Below are positions 1 through 10,112 of a stretch of DNA of 64,000 bases, piece after piece. Position numbers and translations under genes: made by a program. The stretch spans positions 124,001 through 188,000 of the forward strand of contig NZ_JAUCZH010000003.1 in the NCBI RefSeq assembly GCF_030373185.1, given 5' to 3'. Each line of letters begins with the position of its first letter. The first letter of the stretch is position 1. The notes under the pieces were generated by a model. The model saw nothing but the letters and a program-made list of their open reading frames with translations. It searched no databases and was not told the DNA's origin. Source of the DNA: Tabrizicola sp. Lineage in GTDB: Bacteria; Pseudomonadota; Alphaproteobacteria; Rhodobacterales; Rhodobacteraceae.

Positions 1-393
1 AAGCCATCGGACCTGTTGCCCGAACTGCAAGGCCGCCTGCCGATCCGGGTGGAACTGCAACCTCTGACCGAAGCCGATTTCGTCCGCATCCTGACCGAGA
101 CGGACAATGCGCTAACCCTGCAATATTCCGCGCTGATGGGAACCGAGGAGGTGACGGTAACCTTCACCCCAGATGGCATCGCCGCCCTTGCCCACATTGC
201 CGCCGAGGTGAACCGCAGCGTCGAAAACATCGGTGCGCGGCGGCTGTATACGGTGATGGAGCGGGTGTTCGAGGAGCTTTCCTTTAACGCGCCCGACCGT
301 CCCGGCACCGAAGTTACCGTCAATTCCGCTTTTGTAGAGACGAATCTTGGCGCGCTTTCCCGGTCTGCCGACCTGTCGCGCTATGTGCTTTGA
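1..393 (+). CDS. hslU: ATP-dependent protease ATPase subunit HslU (C-terminal part)
   Basis: The frame is open from base 1, so the gene begins outside the window; 130 C-terminal residues are visible. HslU is the AAA+ unfoldase that feeds substrates to the HslV peptidase in the cytoplasm. Seen here: the end of the AAA+ domain ([19 protein letters not shown]), the sensor-2 segment [20 protein letters not shown], and the C-terminal tail LSRYVL. In the family that tail docks into HslV. The next gene starts 3 bp after the stop. hslV would be expected upstream, outside the window. Identification rests on the very conserved C-terminal segment. Confidence 0.95.
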   Translation, partial: KPSDLLPELQGRLPIRVELQPLTEADFVRILTETDNALTLQYSALMGTEEVTVTFTPDGIAALAHIAAEVNRSVENIGARRLYTVMERVFEELSFNAPDRPGTEVTVNSAFVETNLGALSRSADLSRYVL

Positions 394-396
394 CCC

Positions 397-1407
397 ATGA
401 CCGTCATCGCCCCACCTGCCCCGCGTTTCCCTGAAGACTGGCCGCGCTTTGGAATGGGAAGCGCCTCGCTTGGCAATATCTTCGCCACCTATTCGGAAAG
501 CGATGCGGCAAGGACTTTCGCTGCCGCATGGGATGCGGGGGTGCGCTATTTCGACACCGCGCCGTGGTATGGGCATGGGCTGGCCGAACATCGTCTGGGG
601 GCCGCCTTGCGGGGCTGGCCGCGTGATCAGGCGTTGATTTCGACCAAGGTTGGCCGGGTCTATGATCCTGCCCCGCGCGGACAGGATGCGCGGGTGCAAT
701 GGCAAGGCGGGCTCAACTTCGCCGTTCGCTATGACTATTCGGCCGAAGGTTTCGCCGCATCGCTGACCCAAAGCAGCTTTCGGCTGGGCCAGCCATCGGT
801 TGAAGCGCTGATCATCCACGACCTTGACCGCGACTATCACGGCCCCGCCTTTGACGGCCACATGTCGGCGCTGACCGGGACCGGACTGGCCTACCTGCAT
901 CGCCTGAAGGCTGACGGTCAGATTGCCGCCGTCGGCATGGGGATGAACACCCTGTCCGACTTCACCGAAATCGCCCCGTGGATCGAGGTGGATTTCTTCC
1001 TTGTCGCCATGCCCTACACCTTGGCGGATCAGGCAGCGCTGCATGGCCCGATGGCAGATTGCGCGCGGCGCGGGATCAAGGTGATCATTGGTGCGCCCTT
1101 TGCCTCGGGCCTTCTGGCCAACCCGTCAGCGCCGGGGGTGATGTATGCCTATGCCCCCGCCAGCGCCGAGATGGTCACCAAGGCCCGCGCGATCGAATCG
1201 GTCTGCGCCCGCCATGGCGTGCCGCTTGCCGCTGCCGCCTTGCAGTTTCCGTTGCTGCATCCAGCGGTCGTGTCTGTCATCCCGGGCGCTGTTTCGGCGG
1301 CTCAGGCCCGACAGAACGCCGAAAATGTCGCGCGGCCGATCCCGCCTGATCTCTGGTCCGACCTCAAGATGCAGGGGTTGATCGACCCGGGCGCCCCTAC
1401 CAGTTGA
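397..1407 (+). CDS. aldo/keto reductase (D-threo-aldose 1-dehydrogenase-like)
   Basis: A 336-residue NAD(P)H-dependent oxidoreductase of the aldo/keto reductase superfamily (TIM barrel, cytoplasmic). The catalytic tetrad is visible: Asp53 and Tyr58 in YFDTAPWYGHG, Lys84 in ISTKVGR, and His141 in IIHDLDRDYHG. The long insertion after the Lys strand and the overall spacing resemble the L-fucose / D-threo-aldose dehydrogenase subgroup; the actual sugar substrate is inference. It starts 3 bp after the hslU stop, so it is probably cotranscribed with it, which does not by itself indicate a shared function. mutS follows after 49 bp. Confidence 0.85.
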   Translation: MTVIAPPAPRFPEDWPRFGMGSASLGNIFATYSESDAARTFAAAWDAGVRYFDTAPWYGHGLAEHRLGAALRGWPRDQALISTKVGRVYDPAPRGQDARVQWQGGLNFAVRYDYSAEGFAASLTQSSFRLGQPSVEALIIHDLDRDYHGPAFDGHMSALTGTGLAYLHRLKADGQIAAVGMGMNTLSDFTEIAPWIEVDFFLVAMPYTLADQAALHGPMADCARRGIKVIIGAPFASGLLANPSAPGVMYAYAPASAEMVTKARAIESVCARHGVPLAAAALQFPLLHPAVVSVIPGAVSAAQARQNAENVARPIPPDLWSDLKMQGLIDPGAPTS

Positions 1408-1456
1408 AAGCGACAGCCGCCACGGTGTAAGGTCGGGCTTCAGCCGGGGGTAAGCC

Positions 1457-4087
1457 GTGACCGATGACGCCGTGACGCCGATGATGGCGCAGTATCTGGA
1501 AATCAAGGCGCAGAACCCCGGCGCCATCCTGTTCTACCGGATGGGCGATTTCTACGAGATGTTCTTTGACGACGCGGTCGCCGCATCGGCCGCGCTGGAC
1601 ATCGCATTGACCAAGCGCGGCTTTCACCTTGGCGCGCCCATCGCAATGTGCGGCGTTCCGGTCCATTCGGCGGAGGGCTACCTTCTGACGCTGATCCGCA
1701 AAGGCTTTCGTGTCGCCATTGCCGAACAGCTTGAAGACCCCGCCGAGGCGAAGAAGCGCGGGTCAAAATCCGTGGTCAAGCGTGATGTCGTGCGGCTGGT
1801 TACCCCCGGCACCCTGACCGAAGATTCCCTGCTGGAAGCCCGCCGCCACAACTTTCTTGCCGCCTTTTCCGAAGTGCGCGGCACGGCAGCCTTGGCTTGG
1901 GCCGATATCTCGACCGGTGAGTTTCGGGTGATGCCATCCTCGCTCGTCCGGCTTGGCCCAGACCTCGCCCGCATCGCCCCAAGAGAGCTGTTGCTGAATG
2001 AGGCGCAGGAACGTGAAATAGTCTCTGACATGGCGGAAAACGGGGTTTCGATTACGCCCCTGTCACGCGGCAGCTTCGACAGCACCAATGCGGAAAAGCG
2101 GCTGTGCGACATGTTCAACGTCGCCTCGCTTGATGCCTTTGGCAGCTTTGACCGCGCCGAGGTTTCGGCCATGGGTGCGCTTCTGGACTATCTGCACCTG
2201 ACTCAACGTGGCCACCTGCCCCTGTTGCGCCCCCCGGTGCGCGAGGCCTTTGGCGCCGCCATGCAGATCGACGCCGCAACCCGGCGCAATCTGGAGCTGA
2301 CGCAAGCGCTGTCCGGCGGTCGCGACGAGTCACTTCTGGCGGCAGTGGACCGGACCGCCACCGCCGCCGGCGCGCGGCTTCTGGAGCGGCGGCTGTCGGC
2401 ACCCTCGCTTGATCTTGCGCTGATCCATCGGCGGCAAGACGCCCTGCGCCACCTGATCGAACAACCCGCCCTGCGTGACCGCCTGCGCGAAGCCTTGCGC
2501 CGGGTGCCGGACACGGACCGCGCCCTGTCCCGCCTGGCGCTTGATCGTGACGGACCGCGCGACATGACAGCAATCCGCGCCGGGCTGGAACAGGCCGCAG
2601 CCATCGCGGGCCTTTTGTCCGACACCCCACCCTTGCTGGCCGAGTCTGCCACGGCATTGGTCGGCCACGACGCGCTGGTCGACCTTCTGACGCGGGCGCT
2701 GGTCGAGGAACCGCCGCTTCTGACCCGCGACGGCGGCTTCATCGCCCCCGGTCATGACGCCGAACTGGATGAAACCCGCGCGCTTCGGGATGAAGGCCGT
2801 GGCGTCATTGCCCGGATGCAGGCGGATTATGCTGAAAAGGCCGCGATTCCCGGCCTCAAGATCAAGCACAACAACGTGCTGGGCTATTTCATCGAGGTGA
2901 CAACCACCCATGAAGATCGCATGCGCGCCATGCCGGAACTGTTCATCCACCGCCAGACCACCGCAGGTCAGGTTCGCTTTACCACCCTTGCCCTGAACGA
3001 GCTTGAAACACGCATCCTGAACGCCGGCAACCACGCGCTAGAGATTGAAAAACGTCACTATTCTGGACTGAAAGCCCAGATTCTCGATCTGTCCGCCCCT
3101 ATCGCCCAAGCGGCAAGGGCGCTGGCTGAGATCGACCTCGCCGCCGCCTTTGCCGACCTTTCCGCCGCCGAAAACTGGTGTGAACCAAAGATCGACGACA
3201 GCCGCGCCTTTCAGATTGTCGGCGGTCGTCATCCGGTCGTGGAACGTGCGTTGCGCCAACAGGGCGGCGCGCCCTTTGTCGCCAATGACTGCGCCCTGAC
3301 CGATGCTGAAACCCCTGCGATCTGGCTTCTGACCGGGCCGAACATGGCCGGGAAGTCCACATTCCTGCGCCAGAATGCCCTGATCGCGCTACTGGCGCAG
3401 GCGGGCAGCTACGTCCCTGCCACTTCGGCCCGCATCGGCCTTGTCAGCCAACTGTTCAGCCGGGTTGGCGCTTCGGATGATCTGGCGCGGGGTCGGTCAA
3501 CCTTCATGGTCGAAATGGTGGAAACCGCCGCCATCCTCAACCAGGCCGATGACCGCGCGCTGGTGATCCTTGATGAAATCGGTCGCGGTACCGCCACCTA
3601 TGACGGGTTGTCCATCGCCTGGGCCACGCTGGAGCACCTGCACGAGGTGAACCGCTGTCGCGCCCTTTTCGCCACGCATTACCATGAAATGACGGCCCTT
3701 TCCGCAAAACTGCCCGGCGTGGAGAACGCCACTGTGACCGTGAAGGAATGGGAAGGTGAGGTCATCTTCCTGCATGAGGTCCGCAAAGGTGCCGCCGACC
3801 GCAGCTACGGCGTTCAGGTCGCGCGGCTGGCGGGCCTTCCGGCATCAGTGATCGAACGAGCAAAAGTGGTTCTTGAGGCGCTGGAGAAAGGCGAACGCGA
3901 AGGCGGCTCGCAAAGGGCGCTGATCGACGATCTGCCCTTGTTTCGCGCAGCGCCACCACAGGCCGCGCGCCCCGTCGCCAGAACTTCGGTGGTTGAGGGC
4001 ATTTTGGAGAATATTCACCCCGATGAACTGACACCGATCGCGGCCTTGAAACTGATCTACGACCTGAAACAAGCCGCTAAAACTTGA
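1457..4087 (+). CDS. mutS: DNA mismatch repair protein MutS
   Basis: An 876-residue mismatch-recognition ATPase of methyl-independent/MutL-coupled repair. The N-terminal mismatch-binding domain carries the Phe-X-Glu wedge (GDFYEMF, Phe32/Glu34). The C-terminal ABC-type ATPase has the Walker [10 protein letters not shown] at 627-635 and a Walker B around [16 protein letters not shown] near residue 700. The length is normal for proteobacterial MutS. GTG at 1457 is the chosen start because it gives the usual short N-terminus before [10 protein letters not shown]. It converges on grpE, with a strong hairpin in the gap. Confidence 0.98.
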   Translation: MTDDAVTPMMAQYLEIKAQNPGAILFYRMGDFYEMFFDDAVAASAALDIALTKRGFHLGAPIAMCGVPVHSAEGYLLTLIRKGFRVAIAEQLEDPAEAKKRGSKSVVKRDVVRLVTPGTLTEDSLLEARRHNFLAAFSEVRGTAALAWADISTGEFRVMPSSLVRLGPDLARIAPRELLLNEAQEREIVSDMAENGVSITPLSRGSFDSTNAEKRLCDMFNVASLDAFGSFDRAEVSAMGALLDYLHLTQRGHLPLLRPPVREAFGAAMQIDAATRRNLELTQALSGGRDESLLAAVDRTATAAGARLLERRLSAPSLDLALIHRRQDALRHLIEQPALRDRLREALRRVPDTDRALSRLALDRDGPRDMTAIRAGLEQAAAIAGLLSDTPPLLAESATALVGHDALVDLLTRALVEEPPLLTRDGGFIAPGHDAELDETRALRDEGRGVIARMQADYAEKAAIPGLKIKHNNVLGYFIEVTTTHEDRMRAMPELFIHRQTTAGQVRFTTLALNELETRILNAGNHALEIEKRHYSGLKAQILDLSAPIAQAARALAEIDLAAAFADLSAAENWCEPKIDDSRAFQIVGGRHPVVERALRQQGGAPFVANDCALTDAETPAIWLLTGPNMAGKSTFLRQNALIALLAQAGSYVPATSARIGLVSQLFSRVGASDDLARGRSTFMVEMVETAAILNQADDRALVILDEIGRGTATYDGLSIAWATLEHLHEVNRCRALFATHYHEMTALSAKLPGVENATVTVKEWEGEVIFLHEVRKGAADRSYGVQVARLAGLPASVIERAKVVLEALEKGEREGGSQRALIDDLPLFRAAPPQAARPVARTSVVEGILENIHPDELTPIAALKLIYDLKQAAKT

Positions 4088-4131
4088 CTAAAATTCGCCT
4101 TCCTCTCTGGAAAAATATCCTCGGGAGGGGT

Positions 4132-4158
4132 CTGGGGAGGGCAGACAGCCCTCCCCAG
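4132..4158. terminator. perfect 11-bp hairpin in the mutS/grpE convergent gap
   Basis: CTGGGGAGGGC, a 5-nt AGACA loop and GCCCTCCCCAG form a perfect stem midway between the convergent mutS and grpE stops. No long T tract follows on either side, so it is a bidirectional terminator or RNA-stabilising hairpin rather than a textbook intrinsic terminator. Confidence 0.6.
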
Positions 4159-4173
4159 CCTTGATGGAGCACA

Positions 4174-4701
4174 TCAACCCGGGGTCGAGGAAACACCCAC
4201 CTGCGCCGGGCGCAGCAGCCGGTCGTGCAGCAGGAAACCTTCGGTCATCACCTGAATGATCTGGCCCGCCTTGGTTCCGGGCAGCGGTGCTTCGAACATT
4301 GCCTGATGCAGTTGCGGGTCGAAAACGTCGCCAATCGCGGGCGAAATCGTGGTGATGCCGTGCCGTGTCATGACGTTGGTCAGTTCCCGCAGGGTCAGTT
4401 CTACCCCTTCGATCAAAGCGGCCGAAGCGGCGCGGCTTTCCTCGGGGATAGCCTGCAAGGCCCGGCTCAGGTTGTCGTGAACGGGCAAAAGGTCACGCGC
4501 AAGGCGGGTGCTGCCGTAAAGTTCAGCCTCTTTCCGGTCACGGTCGGCCCGCTTGCGCGAATTCTCGGCCTCGGCCAGCGCGCGCATGAACTTGTCGCGC
4601 ATCTCGTCGCGTTCGGCGCGCATTTCCTCCAGCTCGGCGGCGGCGTCCATTCCGAAATCTTCCAGCTCCACCTCGGGCGAAGCTGCTTGTTCCTGCGTCA
4701 T
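4174..4701 (-). CDS. grpE: nucleotide exchange factor GrpE
   Basis: A 175-residue co-chaperone that releases ADP from DnaK. The N-terminal ~60 residues are acidic and predicted coiled coil (EELEDFGMDAAAELEEMRAE type heptads), followed by the family core FMRALAEAENSRKRADRD and the C-terminal beta domain with FDPQLHQAMFEAP. The length is typical of alphaproteobacterial GrpE. It lies directly downstream of hrcA (20-bp gap) in the same direction, the usual hrcA-grpE heat-shock pair. dnaK and dnaJ are not in this window. Confidence 0.96.
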   Translation of the reverse strand: MTQEQAASPEVELEDFGMDAAAELEEMRAERDEMRDKFMRALAEAENSRKRADRDRKEAELYGSTRLARDLLPVHDNLSRALQAIPEESRAASAALIEGVELTLRELTNVMTRHGITTISPAIGDVFDPQLHQAMFEAPLPGTKAGQIIQVMTEGFLLHDRLLRPAQVGVSSTPG

Positions 4702-4721
4702 CTTCAGTCCTCGTCTGTCTG

Positions 4722-5792
4722 TCAGCCCTTGCCCCGATCCGAGACAAGGCGGCCCACCAGCTGGGCGGTATAATCCACGATCGGGACAATCCGGCCATAG
4801 TTCAACCGGGTCGGACCGATGACGCCCACCGCGCCGATGATTTTCCGATCAGCGTTCATATAGGGAGAAACCACCAGACTTGAACCGGAAAGTGAGAAAA
4901 GCTTGTTCTCTGACCCGATAAAAATGCGCACGCCGTCGCCGGTTTCGGCAAGGTTCAGAAATTCTGCGATGTCACGCTTGCGTTCGAGGTCGTCAAACAG
5001 CACCCGGATTCGTTCAATCTCCGCCGCATTGGCCGCCTCTTCGATCAGATTGCCGCGCCCCCGGACGATCAGCCGTTCCGAGCTCTTGCCTGCATTTTCC
5101 CACAGGGCCAGCCCGCTTTCGACCAGTTGCCGCGCCAGAACGTCGATTTCCTGCCGACGATTGGTAATCTCGTTCGTCACGTTGCTGCGAAGTTCCGAAA
5201 GCGTGCGCCCTTCTGCCAGCGCGTTCAGAAAATTCGCCGCTTCGCGCATCGAGGATGGCGTCTGCCCCGGCGGTGGCGAGAAGATGCGGTTTTCAACCTG
5301 ACCATCGGCAAATACCAGCACCACCAGAGCGCGGTCCGGTGCTAGGCTGACAAATTCGATATGGCGGATCGGGGCTTCGCGCTTTGGCGCCAGCACAACA
5401 CTTGCCCCCCGCGTGATGACGGAAAGCGCCGCGCCGACATCATCCAAGAGCGAGGTTACGTCCTGATCGCTGGGTAAAAGCGTGGCGTCGATCCGCTCCT
5501 GATCTTCTGGCGCAACGGTGCCGACCTCCAGCAGGCTGTCAACAAACATCCGCAGGCCCAACTGGGTGGGAACCCGCCCAGCCGACACATGCGGGCTGTC
5601 CAGAAGACCCAGATATTCCAGATCCTGCATCACGTTGCGCACCGTTGCCGCCGACACCTTTTCAGACAGGGTGCGCGTCAGGGTGCGAGACCCGACAGGT
5701 TCACCCGAGGTCAGATAGCCTTCGACCACACGCCGAAACACCTCACGCGTGCGGTCGTTCATGTCGGTCAGGATGGGCTGCGGGTTGGTCAT
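4722..5792 (-). CDS. hrcA: heat-inducible transcription repressor HrcA
   Basis: A 356-residue repressor that binds CIRCE operators of groE/dnaK-type heat-shock genes. The N-terminal winged helix shows the family signature [20 protein letters not shown] followed by [20 protein letters not shown]. The central GAF-like and C-terminal dimerisation parts are complete. It is first gene of the hrcA-grpE pair and is divergent from rph with a 90-bp gap. I saw no CIRCE inverted repeat (TTAGCACTC-N9-GAGTGCTAA) upstream, so autoregulation through CIRCE is not supported here. Confidence 0.96.
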   Translation of the reverse strand: MTNPQPILTDMNDRTREVFRRVVEGYLTSGEPVGSRTLTRTLSEKVSAATVRNVMQDLEYLGLLDSPHVSAGRVPTQLGLRMFVDSLLEVGTVAPEDQERIDATLLPSDQDVTSLLDDVGAALSVITRGASVVLAPKREAPIRHIEFVSLAPDRALVVLVFADGQVENRIFSPPPGQTPSSMREAANFLNALAEGRTLSELRSNVTNEITNRRQEIDVLARQLVESGLALWENAGKSSERLIVRGRGNLIEEAANAAEIERIRVLFDDLERKRDIAEFLNLAETGDGVRIFIGSENKLFSLSGSSLVVSPYMNADRKIIGAVGVIGPTRLNYGRIVPIVDYTAQLVGRLVSDRGKG

Positions 5793-5882
5793 GGGCGGTG
5801 CATGAGGATCAGCGACTCAATCGGGGTTGCATACCGGGACTATGGTTGCATATGTGGCCACATCCCAGCGAAAGGTCCGGCA

Positions 5883-6599
5883 ATGCGCCCGTCAGGCAGA
5901 AAATTAAGCGATTTGCGCGCGGTTTCAATTGAAACCGGCGTGACCAAACATGCTGAAGGCTCTTGCCTGATCCGTATGGGTGACACCCATGTCCTTTGCA
6001 CCGCGAGCATCGAAGACAAGCCGCCACCGTTCCTGAAGAACACCGGCCAGGGCTGGGTGACGGCGGAATACGGCATGCTGCCGCGCGCCACCAACACGCG
6101 CACCCGGCGGGAGGCTGCTTCGGGTAAGCAATCGGGCCGAACGCAAGAGATTCAACGGCTTATCGGTCGGTCATTGCGCGCGGGGGTTGACCGCAACGCC
6201 CTTGGCGAACGACAGATCGTTATCGACTGCGATGTGATTCAGGCCGACGGCGGCACCCGCTGCGCCGCGATCACAGGTGGCTGGGTCGCTTTGCGGCTGG
6301 CGGTGAACAAGCTTTTGAAGGCGGGCGCCATCGTCAGCGACCCGATCCTTGACCACGTCTGCGCCGTTTCCTGCGGGATCTACGCTGGCCAGCCTGTTCT
6401 TGACCTTGATTATCTTGAAGATTCCGCCGCTGGAACAGATGGCAACTTTGTCATGACCGGAGCCGGCCGTCTGGTGGAGGTGCAGATGTCAGCAGAAGGC
6501 GCCGCCTTCAGCCAGGAAGAGCTGCTGCACCTTCTGGATCTTGCCCGCGCCGGAAATGCCGCCCTTGTTGCCGCGCAAAAGGCGGCCTTGAGTCTTTGA
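5883..6599 (+). CDS. rph: ribonuclease PH
   Basis: A 238-residue phosphorolytic 3'-5' exoribonuclease that trims tRNA 3' ends. It begins with the diagnostic MRPSGR and contains [17 protein letters not shown] and [15 protein letters not shown], which form the phosphate- and RNA-binding surface, and [12 protein letters not shown] with the metal-binding Asp residues. A longer reading frame extends upstream to 5589, but that part overlaps hrcA antisense. ATG at 5883 matches the family N-terminus. The stop shares its last base with the rdgB start (TGATG), so translation is probably coupled. Confidence 0.97.
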   Translation: MRPSGRKLSDLRAVSIETGVTKHAEGSCLIRMGDTHVLCTASIEDKPPPFLKNTGQGWVTAEYGMLPRATNTRTRREAASGKQSGRTQEIQRLIGRSLRAGVDRNALGERQIVIDCDVIQADGGTRCAAITGGWVALRLAVNKLLKAGAIVSDPILDHVCAVSCGIYAGQPVLDLDYLEDSAAGTDGNFVMTGAGRLVEVQMSAEGAAFSQEELLHLLDLARAGNAALVAAQKAALSL

Positions 6600-7207
6600 T
6601 GCCCGGCCTGATCGGGGACCGCCTGCTTGTCGCGACGCATAATCGCGGCAAGCTTGAGGAAATCGCTGATCTTCTGGCGCCCTACGGCGTGTCGGTCGTT
6701 GGTGCGGGCGATCTTGGCCTGCCCGAACCCGAAGAGACCGAAACGACATTTGTCGGCAATGCCCGGCTAAAGGCCCATGCCGCCGCCAAAGCCAGCGGTC
6801 TGGTAGCGCTGGCCGATGATTCCGGTCTATCCGTCGATGCCCTTGACGGTGCGCCCGGGGTTTTCACCGCAGATTGGGCAACCACCACCAAAGGTCGCGA
6901 CTTCGCCGTGGGGATGAAGCGTGTCTGGCGGGAACTGGAGACGATCCACGCCCCCGAGCCCCGGCTTGCGCAGTTTCGCTGCACCTTGGTTCTGGCCTGG
7001 CCTGACGGGCAAGATCTTGTTTTCGAAGGCGTTTCGCCTGGTCGCCTGGTCTGGCCGGGACGCGGGGAACAGGGCCACGGATTTGATCCCATCTTCATGC
7101 CTGATGGCTATTCCCAGACCTTCGGTGAAATGGACCGCTGGGAAAAGAACCGCCTGAGCCACCGCGCCGATGCCTTCAAAAAGCTCGTCGCGGCCTGTTT
7201 TCCGTGA
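6599..7207 (+). CDS. rdgB: dITP/XTP pyrophosphatase (RdgB/HAM1 family)
   Basis: A 202-residue house-cleaning pyrophosphatase that hydrolyses dITP and XTP to monophosphates, keeping deaminated purines out of DNA. Family motifs are visible: ATHNRGKLEEI near the N-terminus, TFVGNARLKA, LADDSGLSVDALDGAPGV with the metal-binding acidic residues, and GFDPIFMPDG near the C-terminus. ATG at 6599 overlaps the rph stop; a TTG three bases earlier is less likely. It is the middle gene of rph-rdgB-hemW, with hemW overlapping its stop by 4 bp. This trio is common in alphaproteobacteria. Confidence 0.96.
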   Translation: MPGLIGDRLLVATHNRGKLEEIADLLAPYGVSVVGAGDLGLPEPEETETTFVGNARLKAHAAAKASGLVALADDSGLSVDALDGAPGVFTADWATTTKGRDFAVGMKRVWRELETIHAPEPRLAQFRCTLVLAWPDGQDLVFEGVSPGRLVWPGRGEQGHGFDPIFMPDGYSQTFGEMDRWEKNRLSHRADAFKKLVAACFP

Positions 7208-8388
7208 CACAGCCGATGGAAGACTGGCGCCATGCGGGCTTTGGGCTTTACCTCCACTGGCCATTTTGCCAGTCGAAATGCCCCTATTGCGACTTCAACA
7301 GCCACGTCGCCGCCCATGTGGACCAAACCCGCTGGCTGGCCGCCTTTCAGGCTGAAATTGACCGCATCGGCGCATTGACCGAAGGCCGCCTTCTCAACAG
7401 CGTTTTCTTCGGCGGAGGCACGCCTTCGCTGATGGACCCGGCGCTGGTTCAAGGCATTCTGGACCGGATCCGCGAAACCTGGAGCCTTGCGAATGATGTC
7501 GAGATCACGCTGGAGGCCAACCCCGGTTCCGTCGAGGCGGCCCGATTCGCAGCCTATGCCAAGGCGGGCATCAACCGTGTTTCCCTTGGGATTCAATCCC
7601 TTGACGACACTGACCTGCGCCGACTTGGCCGGATGCATTCCGTTGAAGAGGCCCGCACCGCCATCGCCACCGCACAAGCAACCTTTCCCCGCGTCAGCAT
7701 TGACCTGATCTATGCGCGGCAAGACCAGACCCTCGCCGGCTGGCGCGATGAACTGCGCCGAGCGCTTGATTTTGGCACCTCGCACCTGTCGCTGTATCAG
7801 CTGACAATCGAAGACGGCACGGTTTTTGGGCAGATGCACGCCAAGAACCTGCTGCGCGGCCTGCCGGTTGAAGACCTTGCCGCCGACATGTTCGAGCTCA
7901 CACAGGAAATCACCCGCACCGCCGGCCTGCCCGCCTATGAGGTGTCGAATCACGCCACCCCCGGCGGCGAATCGCGGCACAATCTGATCTATTGGCGGAT
8001 GGGTGACTATGCCGGCATTGGCCCCGGCGCTCATGGTCGCTTGACCCTGCCGACTGGCCGTTTCGCGACCGAGGCAGAGCGGGCGCCGACGCTTTGGCTT
8101 GAAAAAACCCTGCAACGCCCCGGGTTAGCCGAACGGTCCGTGACGCTTGGTGCGGAAGATCGGGCGACCGAATACCTGATGTTCGCTCTGCGCTTGCGAG
8201 AGGGCGCTTCGCTTTCGCGCTATGCCGCTTTGGCGGGTTCCGACTTGCCGCAAACGGCGCTGAACGATCTGGCCGGGCTTGGCCTCTTGCGGCAAGAGGG
8301 CGACACGATCCAGACCACAGATTCGGGCGTCATGGTGCTGAACGGCGTGCTGCGCAACTTGTTGGCAGGTCGCCACAGCGCGGATTAA
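7204..8388 (+). CDS. hemW: radical SAM heme chaperone HemW
   Basis: A 394-residue radical SAM protein related to coproporphyrinogen III dehydrogenase HemN. The [4Fe-4S]/SAM motif CxxxCxxC is present as FCQSKCPYCDF with the following FNSH, along with the family FFGGGTPSLM. HemW is regarded as a heme-delivery chaperone, not a coproporphyrinogen oxidase; older annotations call it HemN-like. GTG at 7204 overlaps the rdgB stop by 4 bp; ATG at 7216 is an alternative. The stop overlaps the convergent parB stop by 4 bp, so there is no room for a separate terminator. Confidence 0.93.
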   Translation: MTQPMEDWRHAGFGLYLHWPFCQSKCPYCDFNSHVAAHVDQTRWLAAFQAEIDRIGALTEGRLLNSVFFGGGTPSLMDPALVQGILDRIRETWSLANDVEITLEANPGSVEAARFAAYAKAGINRVSLGIQSLDDTDLRRLGRMHSVEEARTAIATAQATFPRVSIDLIYARQDQTLAGWRDELRRALDFGTSHLSLYQLTIEDGTVFGQMHAKNLLRGLPVEDLAADMFELTQEITRTAGLPAYEVSNHATPGGESRHNLIYWRMGDYAGIGPGAHGRLTLPTGRFATEAERAPTLWLEKTLQRPGLAERSVTLGAEDRATEYLMFALRLREGASLSRYAALAGSDLPQTALNDLAGLGLLRQEGDTIQTTDSGVMVLNGVLRNLLAGRHSAD

Positions 8389-9299
8389 TCTTCTCCGATT
8401 ATCCCAGCATCTTGTGTCTGAGACAGCAAACGACACAGCATATCGAGATCATCGAGGCTAGCGTAGCGAATGGTCAACTGGCCTTTCTCACCGCCCGGCT
8501 CATGATCAATGCGGACCTGCATACGAAGATTGGCAGAGATGTCGGCCTCCAACGCGCGGGTATCGGCATCCTTTTCCTGCCCCTTGGAGGGCTTCCGATC
8601 AGATTTCTGTTCGCCGGGCTGCTGCTTGACCAGCCGCTCTGTTTCGCGCACGGAAAGCCCTTTTGCGGCGACCTGTATCGCCAGTTCCCCCACTTTCGGG
8701 CTACCGATCAGAGCGCGCGCGTGGCCTGCGCTTAGCGTGCCATCCCGAACCATGTCCTGCACTTCGGTCGGAAGGGTCAGCAAGCGCAGAAGGTTGGCAA
8801 CATGACTGCGGCTGCGGCTTAACGCTTCGGCCAGCTTCTCCTGTGTATGACCGAATCGGGTCATCAGCTGCCGAAAACCCAGCGCCTCTTCGATGGCGTT
8901 CAGATCTTCGCGCTGGATATTCTCGATGATGGCGATTTCCAGAACTTCGGTATCGCTCAGATCGCGCACGACAACAGGCACTTCGTGCAGTTGCGCAAGC
9001 TGTGCGGCCCGCCAGCGCCGTTCACCCGCAACAATCTCGTACACATCGCGGCCCGGCTTCCGTCGCACGATCAACGGCTGGATCACCCCTTTCTGGCGAA
9101 TCGAGTCTGCCAGGCTATCCAGTTCTTCGCGCTTGAAGTCCAGGCGCGGCTGCTGCGGATTCGGCTCCAGCTTGTCCACCGGCAACATGAACTCGGCCTT
9201 TCGCCCGCTTGGTTGCTGGTCCGGGCCGGCCAGATTCACATCGGCCATCAAAGCTGAAAGTCCCCGGCCCAGCCCACGCTTTTCATTCTTGCCGCTCAT
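8385..9299 (-). CDS. parB: chromosome partitioning protein ParB
   Basis: A 304-residue parS-binding CTPase clamp. The N-terminus KRGLGRGLSALM is the usual ParA-contacting segment. The CTP-binding box GERRWRAAQ lies at residues 92-100, a helix-turn-helix (TQEKLAEALSRSRSHVANLL) follows, and a C-terminal dimerisation domain closes the protein. It sits 3 bp downstream of parA, and two parS sites lie 1.4 and 3.3 kb upstream in rsmG and mnmG. It would load on those sites and organise the origin region for segregation. Confidence 0.97.
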   Translation of the reverse strand: MSGKNEKRGLGRGLSALMADVNLAGPDQQPSGRKAEFMLPVDKLEPNPQQPRLDFKREELDSLADSIRQKGVIQPLIVRRKPGRDVYEIVAGERRWRAAQLAQLHEVPVVVRDLSDTEVLEIAIIENIQREDLNAIEEALGFRQLMTRFGHTQEKLAEALSRSRSHVANLLRLLTLPTEVQDMVRDGTLSAGHARALIGSPKVGELAIQVAAKGLSVRETERLVKQQPGEQKSDRKPSKGQEKDADTRALEADISANLRMQVRIDHEPGGEKGQLTIRYASLDDLDMLCRLLSQTQDAGIIGED

Positions 9300-9302
9300 T
9301 CG

Positions 9303-10112
9303 TCAGACCTCTGAAACTGCTGGAATTTTTCGCCGGTCGGCAATCTCTTTTGCCAGCGCGCGATAGGCGGCCGCGCCCTTTGACGTCGTGTCATAAGTCA
9401 GAACGGGAAGTGCGTGCGAGGGTGCCTCACTTATGCGAACGTTCCGAGGGATAGTCGTTTTCATCACAAGTTCACCCATATTCGCCCGGGCATCCGCTTC
9501 TACTTGGGCGGTCAGATTATTCCGGCTGTCGTGCATGGTAAGAACCACACCCTCGATTCGCAGCGCGGGATTTGCAGATCTTCGGACATCGCGAATCGTA
9601 AGCATCAGCTGCGAAAGCCCCTCCAGCGCAAAGAACTCGCACTGCAACGGCACAAGAACCGAATCGCAGGCGACAAGCGCGTTGACGGTCAGCAAGCTCA
9701 ATGCGGGCGGACAATCGATCAGAATGTAGTCGAAGCCGTAGGTGTCCATCAAAGGCTGGCGAAGGGCATCGTGCAGCAAGTAGCTGCGCTTTTCGTTCGA
9801 TACGATGTCAAGATCGGCAGACGAAAGATCCGCATTTGCCGGGATAATCTTGACATCGGGAAATGCGGTGCCGATCACTACATCTTGTAGGTCTGCTCCA
9901 TCTACAATCAGATCGTAGCTTGTTTTCTTGCGTGCCTCCGGCCTGATCCCCAGCCCGGTGGAAGAGTTGCCTTGCGGATCAAGGTCTACCAGCAGCACTT
10001 TGCGGCCCAATTCAGCCAGACCAGCAGCAAGATTGATGGCGGTGGTTGTCTTGCCAACCCCACCTTTCTGGTTTGCAAGCGCCATGATGTGAGTGCGCGA
10101 TGCGTCAGTCAT
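9303..10112 (-). CDS. parA: chromosome partitioning ATPase ParA
   Basis: A 269-residue deviant-Walker ATPase (ParA/Soj) that moves ParB-parS complexes. The deviant P-loop KGGVGKTT is at 16-23, the switch segment DLDPQGNSSTGLG follows, and YDFI-type Walker B residues appear in DYILIDCPPALSLL. I chose ATG at 10112 ([10 protein letters not shown]). An in-frame ATG at 10121 would add three residues; either start overlaps the rsmG 3' end. Operon order is mnmG-rsmG-parA-parB with overlaps or gaps of a few bases, which couples tRNA/rRNA modification genes with segregation genes. Confidence 0.96.
   Translation of the reverse strand: MTDASRTHIMALANQKGGVGKTTTAINLAAGLAELGRKVLLVDLDPQGNSSTGLGIRPEARKKTSYDLIVDGADLQDVVIGTAFPDVKIIPANADLSSADLDIVSNEKRSYLLHDALRQPLMDTYGFDYILIDCPPALSLLTVNALVACDSVLVPLQCEFFALEGLSQLMLTIRDVRRSANPALRIEGVVLTMHDSRNNLTAQVEADARANMGELVMKTTIPRNVRISEAPSHALPVLTYDTTSKGAAAYRALAKEIADRRKIPAVSEV

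Noticed and set aside
5793-5882. CIRCE element between hrcA and rph
   Set aside because: Looked for the 9-bp inverted repeat typical of HrcA targets; none is present in this gap.
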